DNA of 64,000 nt from Ovis canadensis. Taxonomy: Eukaryota; Chordata; Mammalia; Artiodactyla; Bovidae. The stretch spans positions 47,201,001 through 47,265,000 of the forward strand of contig NC_091260.1 of NCBI RefSeq assembly GCF_042477335.2, in the 5' to 3' direction. Made by a program: the position numbers and the translations under genes. Under the pieces are notes generated by a model. That model was not told where the DNA came from and made no database searches. It saw only the letters and a list, made by a program, of their open reading frames with translations. This document shows positions 23,237-34,676 of this stretch, in pieces (position 1 is the stretch's first letter; the number at the start of each line of letters is the position of its first letter).

Positions 23237-24028
23237 CTCCAATTACCCTTCACCCAACTGCTGACCCTGGTAGCTACAAATCAGATCTCTTTTTCTATGA
23301 GTTTGTGTGATTTTGAAGTATTGACCTGCAGCACTGCGTTAGCTCCTGGTGCACAAAATAGTGATTGGATATTTCTATACATTTCAAGATGATTACTACA
23401 ATAAGTCTAGTTACCATCTGCCAGCATACAAAGGTATTATGTACTTATTGACTGTATTCCCTACACTGTACATTTCATACCCATGACTCATTTATTTTGA
23501 AATGTAGGTTTATACCTCTTAATCTCCCTCATCTGTTTCTCTCATCTTCCATCCCACCCCCAGCAACTCCTGTTTGTTCTTTGTGTCTATGACTGTCTCT
23601 GTTTTATTGTATTTGTTCGTTTGTTTTGTTTTTCTAGATTCCACATATAAATGAAATTGCATAGTATTTGTCTTTCTCTGTCTGACACTTCACTTAGCAT
23701 GATACTCTTTAGGTTCATCCACATTGTTGTAAATGGCAAGATCTCATTCTCTTTTATGGCTGAGCAATAAAGAGTCTATTGTATAAACTATATATATATT
23801 ACTGGATTGTATGGTAGTTCTGTTTTTAATTTTTTGAAGGACCTCCATACTGTTTTCCTAGTGGCTATACCAGTTTACGTTCCCACCAGCAGTGCTTGAG
23901 GCTTCCTTTTCCCCTACTTCCTTGCCAATACTTTATCTGACAAATGTGAGATGATACCTCATTTGGTTTTGATTTACATTTTCTGGATGATTAGTGATGC
24001 TGAACATCTTTTCATATTCCTATTTGCT

Positions 24029-24344
24029 TTATTTCTAATTATTCGTGTACTTTTATTTTTGGCTGTGTTGGGTCTTTGTTGCTGCAGATAGGCTTTCCTC
24101 TAGTTGCACCGAGCAGGGGCTCTTCTTCATTGTGGGGCACACACTTGTCATTGCAGTGGCTTCTCTTGCTTCAGAGTGCGGACTCTAGGGCATGTGGGCT
24201 TCAGTTGTTGTAGGATGTCAGTTCAGTAGTTGTGCCCAGGCTTAGTTGTCCCACAGCATGTAGAATCTTCCAGGACCAGGGGTCAAACCCATGTCCCATG
24301 CATTGGCAGTTGGATTCTTAACTATTAGATTGCCAGGGAAGACC
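24029..24344 (-). mobile_element. CHR-2-type SINE, minus strand, inside L1
   Basis: Reverse copy with the long CHR body ('ggctgtgttgggtctttgtt', 'cattgcagtggcttctcttg', 'gcatgtgggcttcag') and the tRNA-derived head at the right. The flanks tcatattcctatttgct (24012-24028) and ttatgtgcctatttgct (24345-24361) look like an aged 17-bp target duplication. Confidence 0.87.
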
Positions 24345-24443
24345 TTATGTGCCTATTTGCTATCTGCACATCCTCTTTGGAAAAATGTCTATTCAAGTTC
24401 TCTGCTACTTTTAAATTGGATTTTTGTTAAAGTTGAGTATGAC

Positions 24444-24777
24444 CACAAGGAGATCCAACCAGTCCATTCTGAAGGAGATCAGCCCTGGGATTTCTTTGGA
24501 AGGAATGATGCTAAAGCTGAAACTCCAGTACTTTGGCCACCTCATGCGAAGAATTGACTCATTGGAAAAGACTCTGATGCTGGGAGGGATTGAGGGCAGG
24601 AGGAGAAGGGGACGACCGAGGATGAGATGGCTGGATGGCATCACCTACTCGAGGCACATGAGTTTGGGTGAACTCTGGGAGTTGGTGATGGACAGGGAGG
24701 CCTGGTGTGCTGCAATTCATGGGGTTGCAAAGAGTTGGACATGACTGAGTGACTGATCTGAACTGAACTGAACTGAT
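24444..24777 (+). mobile_element. BovB LINE 3' end, plus strand, inside L1
   Basis: The last 0.33 kb of BovB, from 'acaaggagatccaacc' to a triple 'gaactgaact'. The C-terminal arginine-rich segment is still open. It interrupts the L1 sequence around 'tgagttctttgtatac'. Confidence 0.92.
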
Positions 24778-25535
24778 GAGTTCTTTGTATACTTTGGATA
24801 TCAATGCCTTGTTAGACATATCATTAGCAAATATTTTCTACCATTCAGTAGGCAGTCTTTTTATTTGTTGATAATTTCCTTTCCTGTGCAAAAGATTTTG
24901 AGCTTAATTAGGTCCCATCTGTTTTCACAAAAAATATTGCTAAGACCAATATCAAAGAACCTACTGCCTGTTTTCTTCCAGAAATTTTACGATTCAGCTC
25001 TTATACCTAAGTGCTTAATCCATTTGAATTTATTTTTGTTTATGGTGTGAGAAAGTAGTCTAGTTTGATTCTTTTGCAAGTAGCTGTCTAGTTTTCAAAA
25101 TACCATTAACTGAAGAGTCTGTCCTTTTGTATATCCTTGACCCTTTTTTTCATAGATTAACTGTCCATGTAAGTGTGGCTTTATTTCTGGGCTCTCTATT
25201 CTGTTCCATTGATTTATGAGTCTGTTTTTGTGGCACTGCCAAAATTTTGGTGACTGTAGCTTTGTGTTATAGTTTTAAAATCAGGGCACATATGCTTTCA
25301 GCCTTGTTCTTTCTCTAGATTGTTTTGACTGTTCAGGTTTTTTTGTGTTTCTATACAAATTTTAGAGCTATTTATTATAGTTCTATGAAAAATGCCATTG
25401 GAATTTTGATAGGGATTGAACTGAATCTGTAGGTTGCCCTGAGTAGTATGGTCAGTTTAACACCATTAACTCTTCCAGTGTCTGAGTACAATGTATCTTT
25501 CAGTTTGTTTGTGTCTTCACTCTCTTTCATCAGTG

Positions 25536-25554
25536 TGCCATGATCCTATTTTTT
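25536..25554. repeat. Middle copy of a shared L1 target site
   Basis: tgccatgatcctattttt repeats the MaLR sequence found at 22681-22698 (tgcagtgatcctattttt) and 27452-27469 (tgcaatgaccctattttt). It separates two L1 blocks. This is best explained as the duplication made by the first L1 and reused by the second. Confidence 0.7.
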
Positions 25555-27451
25555 TAAAAAAACTTTTATTTTGTAATGGAGTATAGCTGGTTAGCAATGT
25601 TGTGATAGTTTCAGGCGGACTGCAAAGGGACTCAACCATACATACACATGTATCCATTCTCCCCAAACCCCCCTCCCATCCAGGCTGCCACGTAACATTA
25701 GGCAGAGTTCCCTGTGGTATACAATAGGACCTTGTAGGTTATCCATTTCAAATATAGCAAGCAGTGTGTATATATCAATCCCAAACTCCTTACTCCTTCC
25801 TCCCTCCATCCTTCCCCCTTGGTAACCATGTTTGTTCTCTTAAGTCTGTGAGTATGTTTCTGTTTTGTAAATACGTTTGTTTGTATAATTTCTTTTTAGA
25901 TTCTGCATATAAGGGATGTTATATTTCTCCTTCTCTGTCTGACTTAATTCACTCAGTATGACACTCTCTAGGTCCACCCATGTTGCTGCAAATACATTAT
26001 TTCACCTTTTTAAAGGCTGAGTAATATTCCACTGTATATACGCACCACGTCTCCTTTATCCATTTCTCTGTTGACGGACATTCGGGTTGCTTCCGTGTCT
26101 TGGGTATTGTAAACAGTGCTGCAGTTAACATTGGTGTGCATGTATCCTTTTGGACCATGTTTTTCTCCAGATATATGCCCAGGAGTGGGACTGCTGGATC
26201 ATATGGTAGCTCTGTTTTTAGTTTTTTAGGGAACCTCCATACTGTTCTCCATAGTGGCTGTCCCAATTTACATTCCCACCAACTGGAAGAAACACAAGCT
26301 GGAATCAAGATTGCTGGGAGAAATATCAATAACCTCAGATATGCAGATGATACCACCCTTATGGCAGAAAGTGCAGAGGAGCTAAAAAGCCTCTTGATGA
26401 AAGTGAAAGAGGAGAGTGAAAAAGTTGGCTTAAAGCTCAACATTCAGAAAACGAAGATCATGGCATCCAGTCCCATCACTTCATGGGAAGTAGATGGGGA
26501 AACAGTGGAAACAGTGTCAGACTCTATTTTGGGGGGCTCCAAAATCACTGCAGATGGTGACTGCAGCCATGAAATTAAAAGATGCTTACTCCTTGGAAGA
26601 AAAGCTATGACCAACCTAGATAGTATATTCAAAAGCAGAGACATTACTTTGCCAACTAAGGTCCATCTAGTCAAGGCTGTGGTTTTTCCAGTGGTCATGT
26701 ACGGATGTGAGAGTTGGACTGTGAAGAAGGCTGAGTGCTGAAGAATTGATGCTTTTGAACTGTGGTGTTGGAGAAGACTCTTGAGAGTCCCTTGGACTGC
26801 AAGGAGATCCAACCAGTCCATTCTGAAGGAGATCAGCCCTGGGATTTCTTTGGAGGGAATGATGCTAAAACTAAAGCTCCAGTACTTTGGCCACCTCATG
26901 CGAAGAGTTGACTCATTGGAAAAGACTCTGATGCTGGGAGGGATTGGGGTCAGGAGGAGAAGGGGACGACCGAGGATGAGATGGCTGGATGGCATCACTG
27001 CCTTGATGGACATGAGTCTGAGTTAACTCCGGGAGATGGTGATGGTCAGGGAGGCCTGGCATGCTGCGATTCATGGGGTTGCAAAGAGTCAGACACGACT
27101 GAGCGACTAAACTGAACTGAACAACAGTGTGGGAGGGCTTCCTTCTCTCTACACCCTCTCCAGCATTTATTGTTTGTGGATTTTAGCCACTTTGACTGGA
27201 GGAAGGTGATAATCTCATTATAGTTTTGATTTTCATTGCTCCAATAACTGGCACTGATGAGTATCTTTTCATGTGCCTCTTGGCTATCTGTATGTCTTCT
27301 TTGGAGAAATGTCTCTTTAGATCTTCTCCCCTTTTTTTGATTGTTTTTTTTTTTTCTTTTTATATTGAGCTGCATGAGCTGTTTTTAAATTTTGGAGACT
27401 AAACCCTTGTTGATCACATCATTTGAAAACATTTTCTCCCAATCTGTGAGT
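25555..27451 (-). mobile_element. L1 (L1-BT-like), minus strand, broken by a BovB
   Basis: Reverse-strand L1 from its 3' end ('cttttattttgtaatggagt') through 'caatcccaaactccttactc', 'gtgggactgctggatcatat' and, after the BovB at 26283-27119, 'cagcatttattgtttgtgg' to 'attttctcccaatctgtgag'. It looks younger than the neighbouring L1. No intact ORF2. Confidence 0.88.
26283..27119 (+). mobile_element. BovB LINE fragment with RT YADD motif
   Basis: Runs from just upstream of the RT catalytic site to the 3' end. The plus strand encodes [17 protein letters not shown], then the thumb and C-terminal region. An in-frame stop at 26739-26741 is followed by further open sequence in the same frame to 27026. 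It is 5' truncated and inactive. It splits L1 between 'cattcccaccaac' and 'aacagtgtgggagg'. Confidence 0.92.
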
Positions 27452-27554
27452 TGCAATGACCCTATTTTTATATTAGGTCACACTCTGAGGTACTGAGGAT
27501 TAGGATTTATGCATAGCAATTTGGGTGGGCAGGGACATAGTTCAACCCATAACA
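27452..27554 (-). mobile_element. MaLR LTR (MLT1-like), left part in reverse
   Basis: Continuation of the LTR at 22357-22699: 'tattaggtcacactctgagg', 'attaggatttatgcatagc', 'ttcaacccataaca'. The end matches the 5' edge of MaLR LTRs. Confidence 0.8.
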
Positions 27555-28589
27555 AAAGTGTTTGCTGATGACTGATAGCTGGAAGAATTTTAGAGGTAGA
27601 GGATAGTTGGGAAAGTGGATCCGAGTAGTAGGTGTAAAGAATGCTTGAGATGATGGATGATGTAGGAGTTCAGGTTTCTGGTTAACAGGTAATAGGGGAT
27701 GTGATGTATTAGAACTGATGGTCGAGCAGGACAAGGTGGTGTCATTGGACAAGTGTTCTCTCCTGCAACTCTCAGTAGGGTGATGGCCAAGGGAGGGGAG
27801 AAACAGCCCTCAGTGTGCTCATCTCAGGAGAAAAGAGGAACTCTGGGAGCTTCTTTCTCTAGTTCTGAGGTGCTGTGGTGGCCTTAGGAGGGCCTGTCTT
27901 AGAACAAGAAGCTGGGAATACTTCTTTGCAAGGGTTGTGCTGTGGTGGCCAAGACAGGAGATGTTGAGATGTGTGTTTGTCATCTGATGGTGTGATGATG
28001 TGGTACTTACTACTCAGGTGACTTCATAAAGCTGCAACTATTTTGTCAGCCATAGAATCCAGTATGATGTGTGGTATTATGGAGACAATTCTTAACATGT
28101 TTCAGCAATAATAAAACTCAAATTTCAAGGGGGCATGTGTATTCTTAAAGGGAGAACCTTTTACTGGATGTGAGAACGTAGATTTCTTTAACTTGTTCTT
28201 TTTGATATGCTGCTAAGTGAGGTTTCTGTGTTCATTAAGACATGATGGAACTTCTATTAGAATGATTGTCACAAATTTGTCCAATGGAAGAAGTGTGGTT
28301 CGGGTGGCCATCTGTTGTTTCCTTCTATACCGGTATTCGTATTCCCTCTGCTTATATTTCCTTTTCCTTTCACTCTCCAGGAGCTCTTTGCTTCCTTGGT
28401 TTACTCTTTCTGATTCTTCATTCTTTTCACAAACTGCCTCAGTGATATTTTAGAAGAATATTTTGATATTTAAGAAACAAAGAAGGAAAGAACAAGAGCT
28501 AATTTTCAACTGTTACTTGTGATGTTAGAAGGTTTCACATTGTTACTTTCTGATTTCGATTACCCCTCATCAGAATGGAATAAATGGTA
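27555..28589. other. Unassigned sequence, first part possibly old repeat
   Basis: The first 400 bases resemble the purine-rich old repeat seen at 20050-22356, which would make the MaLR plus L1 block an insertion into it. The rest is unassigned. No gene signal. Confidence 0.35.
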
Positions 28590-28690
28590 CCTTGTTTTAT
28601 AGGAGATGTTTATCTTTTATAAACTGAGCCACAGAGAGAGTGACTGGCTTTGCTCAAGGTTATACATCTTGTTAGAGAAATGCTTTCTTG
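28590..28690 (-). repeat. MIR SINE fragment, minus strand
   Basis: 'aaactgagccacagagagag', 'gctcaaggttatacatct' follow reverse MIR order. Confidence 0.5.
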
Positions 28691-28864
28691 ATTCATACTG
28701 AGTCAGATGGACTTTCAAGTCCCCTTTTCTCCAGGGCATTATTATTCCCGAGGCTAACAAACATGCAGCCCCCTTCAAGTGGGTTTGGAGTGAAAGAAGA
28801 TGCTAGTATAATAAAGGCAGCTCCCTGTTTTTCCTTTGGTGAAGGGCTGAGACCAGGTATCATC

Positions 28865-28985
28865 TCTGGTTTTATCATTTAGTAGCTATGCAATTCCTTA
28901 GCCTCAGATGTAAAATAGGGCTAATAACATCTACCCCCAAGGTTATGATGATGAAAAGAAATACTATGAGGAAGAACTGAGGAAA
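28865..28985 (+). repeat. MIR SINE fragment, plus strand
   Basis: 'tagtagctatgcaattcctt', 'cctcagatgtaaaataggg', 'aacatctacccccaaggtta' follow MIR order. Confidence 0.6.
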
Positions 28986-29004
28986 TCAATGCTCGGCGTA
29001 GTGT

Positions 29005-29315
29005 ATGTTTATTGTTTATTTATCGTATTTCTGACTGCACTGAGTCTTCCTTGCTGCTCACAGGGTTTTTCTATTTGTTGTGAGAAGGGACTACTCTCTA
29101 GTCATGGTGTGTGGGCTTCTCATTGCAGTTCTCTCGTTGCAGAGCACGGGTCTAGAGCTCACGGGCTTCAGTAGTTGGGGCCCAGGGGCTCAGTAGTTGC
29201 GGCTTATGGGCTTTATTGTCCCATGGCATGTGGGATCTTCCCAGACCAGTAATGGAACCCATGTTTCCTGCATTGGCAGGTGAATTCCCAACCACAGAAC
29301 CACCAGGGAAGTCCT
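29005..29315 (-). mobile_element. CHR-2-type SINE, minus strand
   Basis: Reverse CHR body ('gtgtgggcttctcattgc', 'gagctcacgggcttcagta') with the tRNA-derived head at the right ending in 'accaccagggaagtcct'. Non-coding. Confidence 0.88.
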
Positions 29316-29869
29316 ATTGTCTGTTTTAATAATGATTATTTCTTTATCTTTGCTATTTGGATTCGGAACCAGAATGCTAGGAAAAAAATTCACAGCAGTT
29401 GGTAATGATGGACCAGGGGATAGATGAAGTGGTTGGGAAAATTTTAAGTATATCTCAACCCACATAAAAGTCAAAAGTCCAGACCTAAAATTTGGCTTTA
29501 GTTTTTGAGTTTGAATACATTATTATTCCACAGAGGGGAAAAAAAAAATCTTTTAGTAAAAAGGACTACTGATTCTGACTTCTCCCAAGTTAGTGCAATC
29601 TCTGTTTTAACAGGTCCAAATTAATCAAGCATGACTGTCTTCAGCTCTTCAAGTGTGGCTGAGCTATTATTAAGGGTAATTCAGGAACATCAGCAATTTC
29701 CTCTCAACCTTAAGAGCCAAAGGAATTCCTTTGGAATGTGAGCTTGAGTATAAGATGGAAATGGGAGGATGAGATTCTTAGTAAATTTTAGCCCCATATA
29801 ATTGAATCATTCCCTCATTGAGGCCTGTACTGGAGCCTCCTGAATAATACGGACTTGAGATTGTTCCTG
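29316..29869. other. Unassigned sequence
   Basis: An A-tract lies near 29541-29550. No recognised repeat or gene. Confidence 0.45.
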
Positions 29870-30045
29870 TGGCGGCAGTCTCAAACTGTAGGGTACTTCA
29901 TAGTCACTAGGGGACCTGGAGAAAAAAAGCCCTTCACTTGGAGATTCTATGCCACTGACATTAGCTGAGACCCAGGTCTCTGCATTTCTGTAAGGCTGTC
30001 TTGGTGGTTCTGATGCAGAACACCAACAGGTGACGCTTTGAGAAT
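29870..30045 (+). mobile_element. Possible MER5-type MITE
   Basis: 'gcagtctcaaactgtagg' at the left and 'acgctttgagaatttct' at the right resemble the MER5 terminal inverted repeats. The interior has 'tctgcatttctgtaag', close to the MER5 'tttgcatttctaacaag' region. Diverged. Confidence 0.4.
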
Positions 30046-30288
30046 TTCTAAGCAACTGATAAAAGCTTACCATTTGCCAAATGTAGGCATTTAAAGTCTG
30101 ACCGATTGCTTTCTGTTGTCCTTTTTCTTGCTTGTTGTGCTTGGCACCTTGTGATGTCCATGAATGGGAGCTTAATATATATTAGAGTGTGAAGTAATCT
30201 TGGGAAATTTTATCTTTAAAATATTAGCACTTCACAGAAAGGGTCAGCATAAATTATTTCTCATATTGTCCTCTAGTAGAAGATGCTA

Positions 30289-30512
30289 GGGGCTTCCCTA
30301 GTGCCGCAGTGGTAAAGAATCCACCTGCCAGAGCAGGAAACACAAGAGACTCAGGTTCAGTCCCTGGCTTGGAAAGATTTCCTGGAGTAGGAAATGGCAA
30401 CCCATTTCAGTATTCTTGCCTGGAAAATTCCATGGACAGAGGAGTCTTGTGGGCTACAGTCCATGGGGTCGTAAAGAGTTGGACATGACTGAGCGCGTGT
30501 GTACACACACAA
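30289..30512 (+). mobile_element. Bov-tA SINE, plus strand
   Basis: Full order from the tRNA-like head 'ggggcttccctagtgccgc' through 'ggaaatggcaacccatttc' to 'gttggacatgactgagc' and a short GT/CA tail. Confidence 0.88.
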
Positions 30513-31454
30513 GGTGCTGGCTGTATTTTTCCTCCCAGTTCCTCCAGCTTCTTGAAGCATGGCTATCCATTTTCTTTGTAATAGAATGCCCAGTAAAGGA
30601 AGTTAAGTGCATCAGTCCTATGGCTGTATTTTCTACAAAATTCAATAATGCTGATCTCTTTAATTCAGATCTCTTAGGGGCATAGACTCAAAAATCAAAT
30701 TTATAAGGCTAGAAGAATCCATCAAATGCCACCTAGTATGCTCCTTGCCTTTGGCAGGATCACATCTAGGTCAGTCTATTGTAACTGAATTTCCAAGGGT
30801 ACTAGAGCTATGTGTGCCTACACTGTGGGGGACCCCACTTGAACCCATGTTCTGTCCTCTCTGCCTCCTAGATTACAAAAGTCATTTCTCTGCACATTAG
30901 CTATTTATTATAGGACTGTTTGAAGCAAGAGGCACCAGGTCTTCCAACTAATGTCTGGATACTTTGATGTGGTTGGCAGACATATTCCTCATGAAGAATG
31001 AAAGGATCATTGAGAGGAAGAAACTTCAGCATCCTGCTTTAAGTAGAAAAACTGAGACCCAAAGTGTGGCTTAGAAGCTGCAATAGGAATGTCCTCTAGT
31101 TGGGAAGTTCTGTTGTATTGTCACAGGGATGACCTATGACCATGCTCCCTGCCCCTGTCCCCACAAAACCAAATCAATAGGCGTACAAGGGATTCTGGTA
31201 GCAAGACTTATTGATATTCAGGTATCATCTTTGAGTTTTAAATTAGCAAAGAAATGTTTTGAATTGTCTTGCTTAACCTAAAATTTTCCATAGTACTTTC
31301 TTAGAGAGGCCTTTGTCAGAACAGCATACAAAACAGGCAAGGAGTAGGAACAAGAAAAAGGCCAGTTGTAACCTGAATTAACAATTTCTCAAAATTGGAA
31401 TGCAAACAGTTTTATGTTAGAATGTACTTGCCTTTTACTCTCCCCCAGGCACAC
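30513..31454. other. Unassigned sequence
   Basis: No recognised repeat or gene. Frames of 60-90 codons on both strands overlap the preceding SINE and are not credible. Confidence 0.45.
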
Positions 31455-31525
31455 CTGGGCAACCACTGATCTAGTGCCCTGTACACAGTAGATACTCAAT
31501 AAGTGCTCATAACCTGTTCATTTCA
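31455..31525 (+). repeat. L2/MIR 3' end fragment
   Basis: 'agtgccctgtacacagtag' followed by 'atactcaataagtgctcat' is the common 3' end of L2 and MIR-type repeats. Confidence 0.5.
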
Positions 31526-31708
31526 ATTCAGTGTATCAATGAAATAAGAGTCTTTGACCTGGATTCTTTCAGCTCTGAGGTCAGAATCATGGGAGTTTTC
31601 AGTGTATTTTCACATGTATTCCTACATCTCCAAAGACACCTCTCAAAAGTATTGGGACTTTGGTCAGTGTGGGCATTGCACTTGCCTCTTGGTGGGTGGG
31701 TTTAGAAT

Positions 31709-31912
31709 GGGCTTCCCAGGTGGCCCAGTGGTAAAGACTCTGCCTGCCAGTGAAGGAGCCACAGGAGATGCAGTTTCAATCCCTTGGTTGGGAAGATCCC
31801 CTGGAGGAGGAAATGGCAATTCACTCCAATAGTCTTGCCTGGGAAATCCCATTGACGGAGGAGCCTGGCAGAATACAGTACGTATGGTCTCAAAGAGTTA
31901 GACATGACTGAG
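31709..31912 (+). mobile_element. Bov-tA SINE, plus strand
   Basis: From 'ggcttcccaggtggccc' to 'gttagacatgactgag'. gggttt on both sides (31698-31703, 31915-31920) may be a short target duplication. Confidence 0.88.
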
Positions 31913-32087
31913 AAGGGTTTGGCTTGGGACAGGCAAGCTAGTGCTTGGAATTTGCCTAAGTGGAACTGATACCACAATGCCATGTCTCACTCAGGCAGCT
32001 GGACTCAGAATGTGGCCAAATGTATTCAGGATCAGTTAGCCAGCTTCACTCCCTGTGTCTACCCTGGGCTGACACCCCCAAGGACTT

Positions 32088-32120
32088 GGAGAGAATTTTG
32101 CACGGAGAGAATTTTGCACG
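32088..32120. repeat. Tandem duplication of about 17 bp
   Basis: ggagagaattttgcac is repeated directly, twice, with no spacer. A local slippage-type duplication. Confidence 0.85.
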
Positions 32121-33117
32121 GACAGAAAGTAAAATTACCGCTAGGCTCTCTGTAGTGTCCTGTTTGTGTCTTATGATAAATATTTATTATTTTGGTGAAA
32201 AGAATTTTCCTTGTTTGTAATATTCCATCTTCTGGGAAGAAAATATTGAGATAAGAGGGCATTTATCATTCTAGAGTTTATTGGCTTGTACTGTTTATTT
32301 ATTCTTGAAAGGAAAACAATCCCTACACCAGGAAGTGGTAACATGACAGAGCCAAGTGTACAGATGTGTGGTGGAAAAAATGAATGACAAAGACTCAGAC
32401 TGTTTTAGTGGTGTCTTTTTTCTGAAAATGATCTGCCTTCATGTCCATGGCACTCATACTCTGCCCCCTCCCTGATCCAGTTCATGCTATCTCCTTGCCA
32501 GGCTATAAGACCCTGGGAAAGTCATCTCAGTCTTGGTTTTTCCATTTGCAAAATGAGAGATTGGAGCTGTGACCCTAGAGATTTCATCTTTAATGGCTGT
32601 AACTGTTATTTTTTGAAAAATTGAGGCTCTTTTTTTTGTATATTATGTTAGCAAAGTGAATATCCCACAAAACCCCAGAAATCTGAAAAGTATAAACTAG
32701 AATTCTTTAGCATTCATTAGTACATGGGTCAACAGATGAGAAGAGGGTTGAGTGTTGGGATGGACGCTTCTTTCCTACAAGTATGGAAAGGGCAGTGATC
32801 TCAGTTGAAAGGAATGGTTCTCACTACCATGGACCTCTGGGAAGTCGTGCCCAGGATGTTGGATTCTGCTCTTGGATGGGTGTGTAGAGAAGCAAGATCA
32901 CATCCCATGTGTGCTTTACCCCTGGATTCTCCATTTCCTTCCGGTGTACCACCCTCATTTGTCTCAACCCTCTCCTTCTCTCCCTCTCTCCCTCTGTTAC
33001 TTCTGTGTAAGAGTTTTTGTATCTATGATTGTCTTTTCTTCTTGCTTCACTTCATCCCTTTCCCCTATGTTTTCTTCTTTTTGTTTGTCCTTTATTCTTT
33101 AGACATATATTATAGCC
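32121..33117. other. Unassigned sequence with MIR-like and pyrimidine-rich parts
   Basis: About 32505-32600 follows plus-strand MIR/MIR3 order ('gaccctgggaaagtcatctc', 'tccatttgcaaaatgag'). A pyrimidine-rich tract lies at about 32968-33000. No gene evidence: the frames at 32805-33137 only reflect the pyrimidine bias. Confidence 0.45.
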
Positions 33118-33511
33118 CTTATTTTACTTTTTTTTAGCTTAGTATTTTTTATTATAGTTGATTTACAATATTGTTAGTTTAAGGTGTACAACATAGTGAT
33201 TCAGTATTTTTAGAGATAATCTATTTAAAGTTATTATCAAATAATGGCTGGATTTCTCTGTGCTGTACAATATGTCTTTATATCTTATTTACTTTATAGA
33301 TAGTAGTTTGTATGTTTTAATCCCACATCTCTATTTTGCCCCCTCCCCATTCCCTTTCCTCACTGGTAACCATTAGTTTGTTCTCTACATCTGTGAGTCT
33401 GTTTCTGTTTTGTTATATAAATTTGTTTGTTTCATTTTTTATTCCACATATAAGGCATAACAGAACATATTTCTCTATCTGACTTATTTCACTAAGTTTA
33501 ATACTCTCTAG
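33118..33511 (-). mobile_element. L1 3' end, minus strand (left of BovB)
   Basis: Reverse L1 3' UTR: 'tagtttaaggtgtacaacat', 'cattccctttcctcactgg', 'atttctctatctgacttatt', stopping at 'tactctctagg'. The next 0.3 kb expected of L1 is absent. Sequence resumes after the BovB at 34677. Confidence 0.82.
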
Positions 33512-34676
33512 GAACCAGAGATCAAATTGCCAGCATCCATTGATCATGGAAAAAGCAAGAGAGTTCCAGAAAAATATCTATTTCTGCTTTATTGACTATG
33601 CCAAAGCCTTTGACTGTGTGGATCACAATAAACTGTGAAAAATTCTGAAAGAGATGGGAATACCAGACCACCTGACCTGCCTCTTGAGAAATCTGCATGC
33701 AGGTCAGGAAGCAACAGTTAGAACTGGACATGGAACAACAGACTGGTTCCAAATAGGAAAAGGAGTACGTCAAGGCTGTATATTGTCACCCTGCTTATTT
33801 AACTTCTATGCAGAGTACATCATGAGAAACGCTGGACTGGAAGAAGCAGAAGCTGGAATCAAGATTTCCGGGAGAAACATCAATAACCTCAGATATGCAG
33901 ATGACACCACCCTTATGGCAGAAAGTGAAGAGGAACTCAAAAGCCTCTTGATGAAAGTGAAAGTGGAGAGTGAAAAAGTTGGCCTAAAGCTCAACATTCA
34001 GAAAACGAAGATCATGGCATCTGGTCCCATCATTTCATGGGAAATAGATGGGGAAACAGTGGAACCAGTGTCAGACTTTATTTTTTGGGGCTCCAAAATC
34101 ACTGCAGATGGTGACTGCAGCCATGAAATTAAAAGACGCTTACTCCTTGGAAGAAAAGTTATGACCAACCCAGATAGTATATTCAAAAGCAGAGACATTA
34201 CTTTGCCGACTAAGGTCTGTCTAGTCAAGGCTATGGTTTTTCCTGTGGTCATGTATGGATGTGAGAGTTGGACTGTGAAGAAGGCTGAGCGCCGAAGAAT
34301 TGATGCTTTTGAAGTATGGTGTTGGAGAAGACTCTTGAGAGTCCCTTGGACTGCAAGGAGATCCAACCAGTCCATTCTGAAGGAGATCAGCCCTGGGATT
34401 TCTTTGGAAGGAATGATGCTGAAGCTGAAACTCCAGTACTCTGGCCACCTCATGCGAAGAGTTGATTCATTGGAAAAGACTCTGATGCTGGGAGGGATTG
34501 GGGGCAGGAGGAGAAGGGGACGACAGAGGATGAGATGGCTGGATGGCATCACTATCTTGATGGACATGAGTCTGAATGAACTCTGGGAGTTGGTGATGGA
34601 CAGGGAGGCCTGGCATGCTGTGATTCATGGGGTTGCAAAGAGTCGGACATGACTGAGCGACTGAACTGAACTGATG
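33512..34676 (+). mobile_element. BovB LINE fragment, 1.2 kb, plus strand
   Basis: 5'-truncated BovB starting in the RT domain ('ccagagatcaaattgccag') and ending in 'gcgactgaactgaactga'. It holds the best-preserved coding sequence of the window. It lies within L1, but about 0.3 kb of the L1 is missing at the insertion point. Confidence 0.94.
33546..34652 (+). pseudogene. BovB reverse transcriptase, C-terminal two-thirds, one nonsense codon
   Basis: RTE-type non-LTR retrotransposon RT, which would copy BovB RNA at a nicked target. Palm motif A (FIDYAKAFD) is at 33588-33614. A TGA at 33636-33638 replaces the expected Trp of the HNKLW segment. From ATG 33654 a 332-codon frame stays open and carries [10 protein letters not shown] (residues 37-46), the catalytic YADD (residues 81-84, 33894-33905), the thumb, and an arginine-rich C-terminal segment ([16 protein letters not shown]). 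The endonuclease and N-terminal RT blocks are absent through 5' truncation. The long open frame reflects young age and not function. It is not a host gene. Confidence 0.9.

Larger units (their letters stand above)
22700..25535 (-). mobile_element. L1 (older artiodactyl/L1MA-like), minus strand, broken by younger elements
   Basis: Reverse-strand L1 3' UTR and ORF2 end: 'taagtttaaggtgtacagca', 'atttgtctttctctgtctga', 'ggctataccagtttacgttcc', 'aaaattttggtgactgtagc'. An 'ataagtctagt' block occurs twice (about 22829 and 23401), so part of the 3' UTR is duplicated or two L1 copies are joined. A Bov-tA, a CHR SINE and a BovB interrupt it. Flanked by copies of the target tgatcctattttt. Confidence 0.8.

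Noticed and set aside
26444..27013. 189-codon minus-strand frame
   Set aside because: Antisense shadow of the BovB RT frame. The same shadow recurs at 33998-34567 and in other BovB copies.
32805..33137. 110-codon plus-strand frame with hydrophobic C-terminus
   Set aside because: The hydrophobicity comes from pyrimidine-rich DNA, and the frame runs into the L1 3' end.
33654..34652. 332-codon open frame as a host gene
   Set aside because: It carries BovB RT motifs (GVRQGC, YADD), ends with the BovB 3' terminus and has many relatives in the same window.
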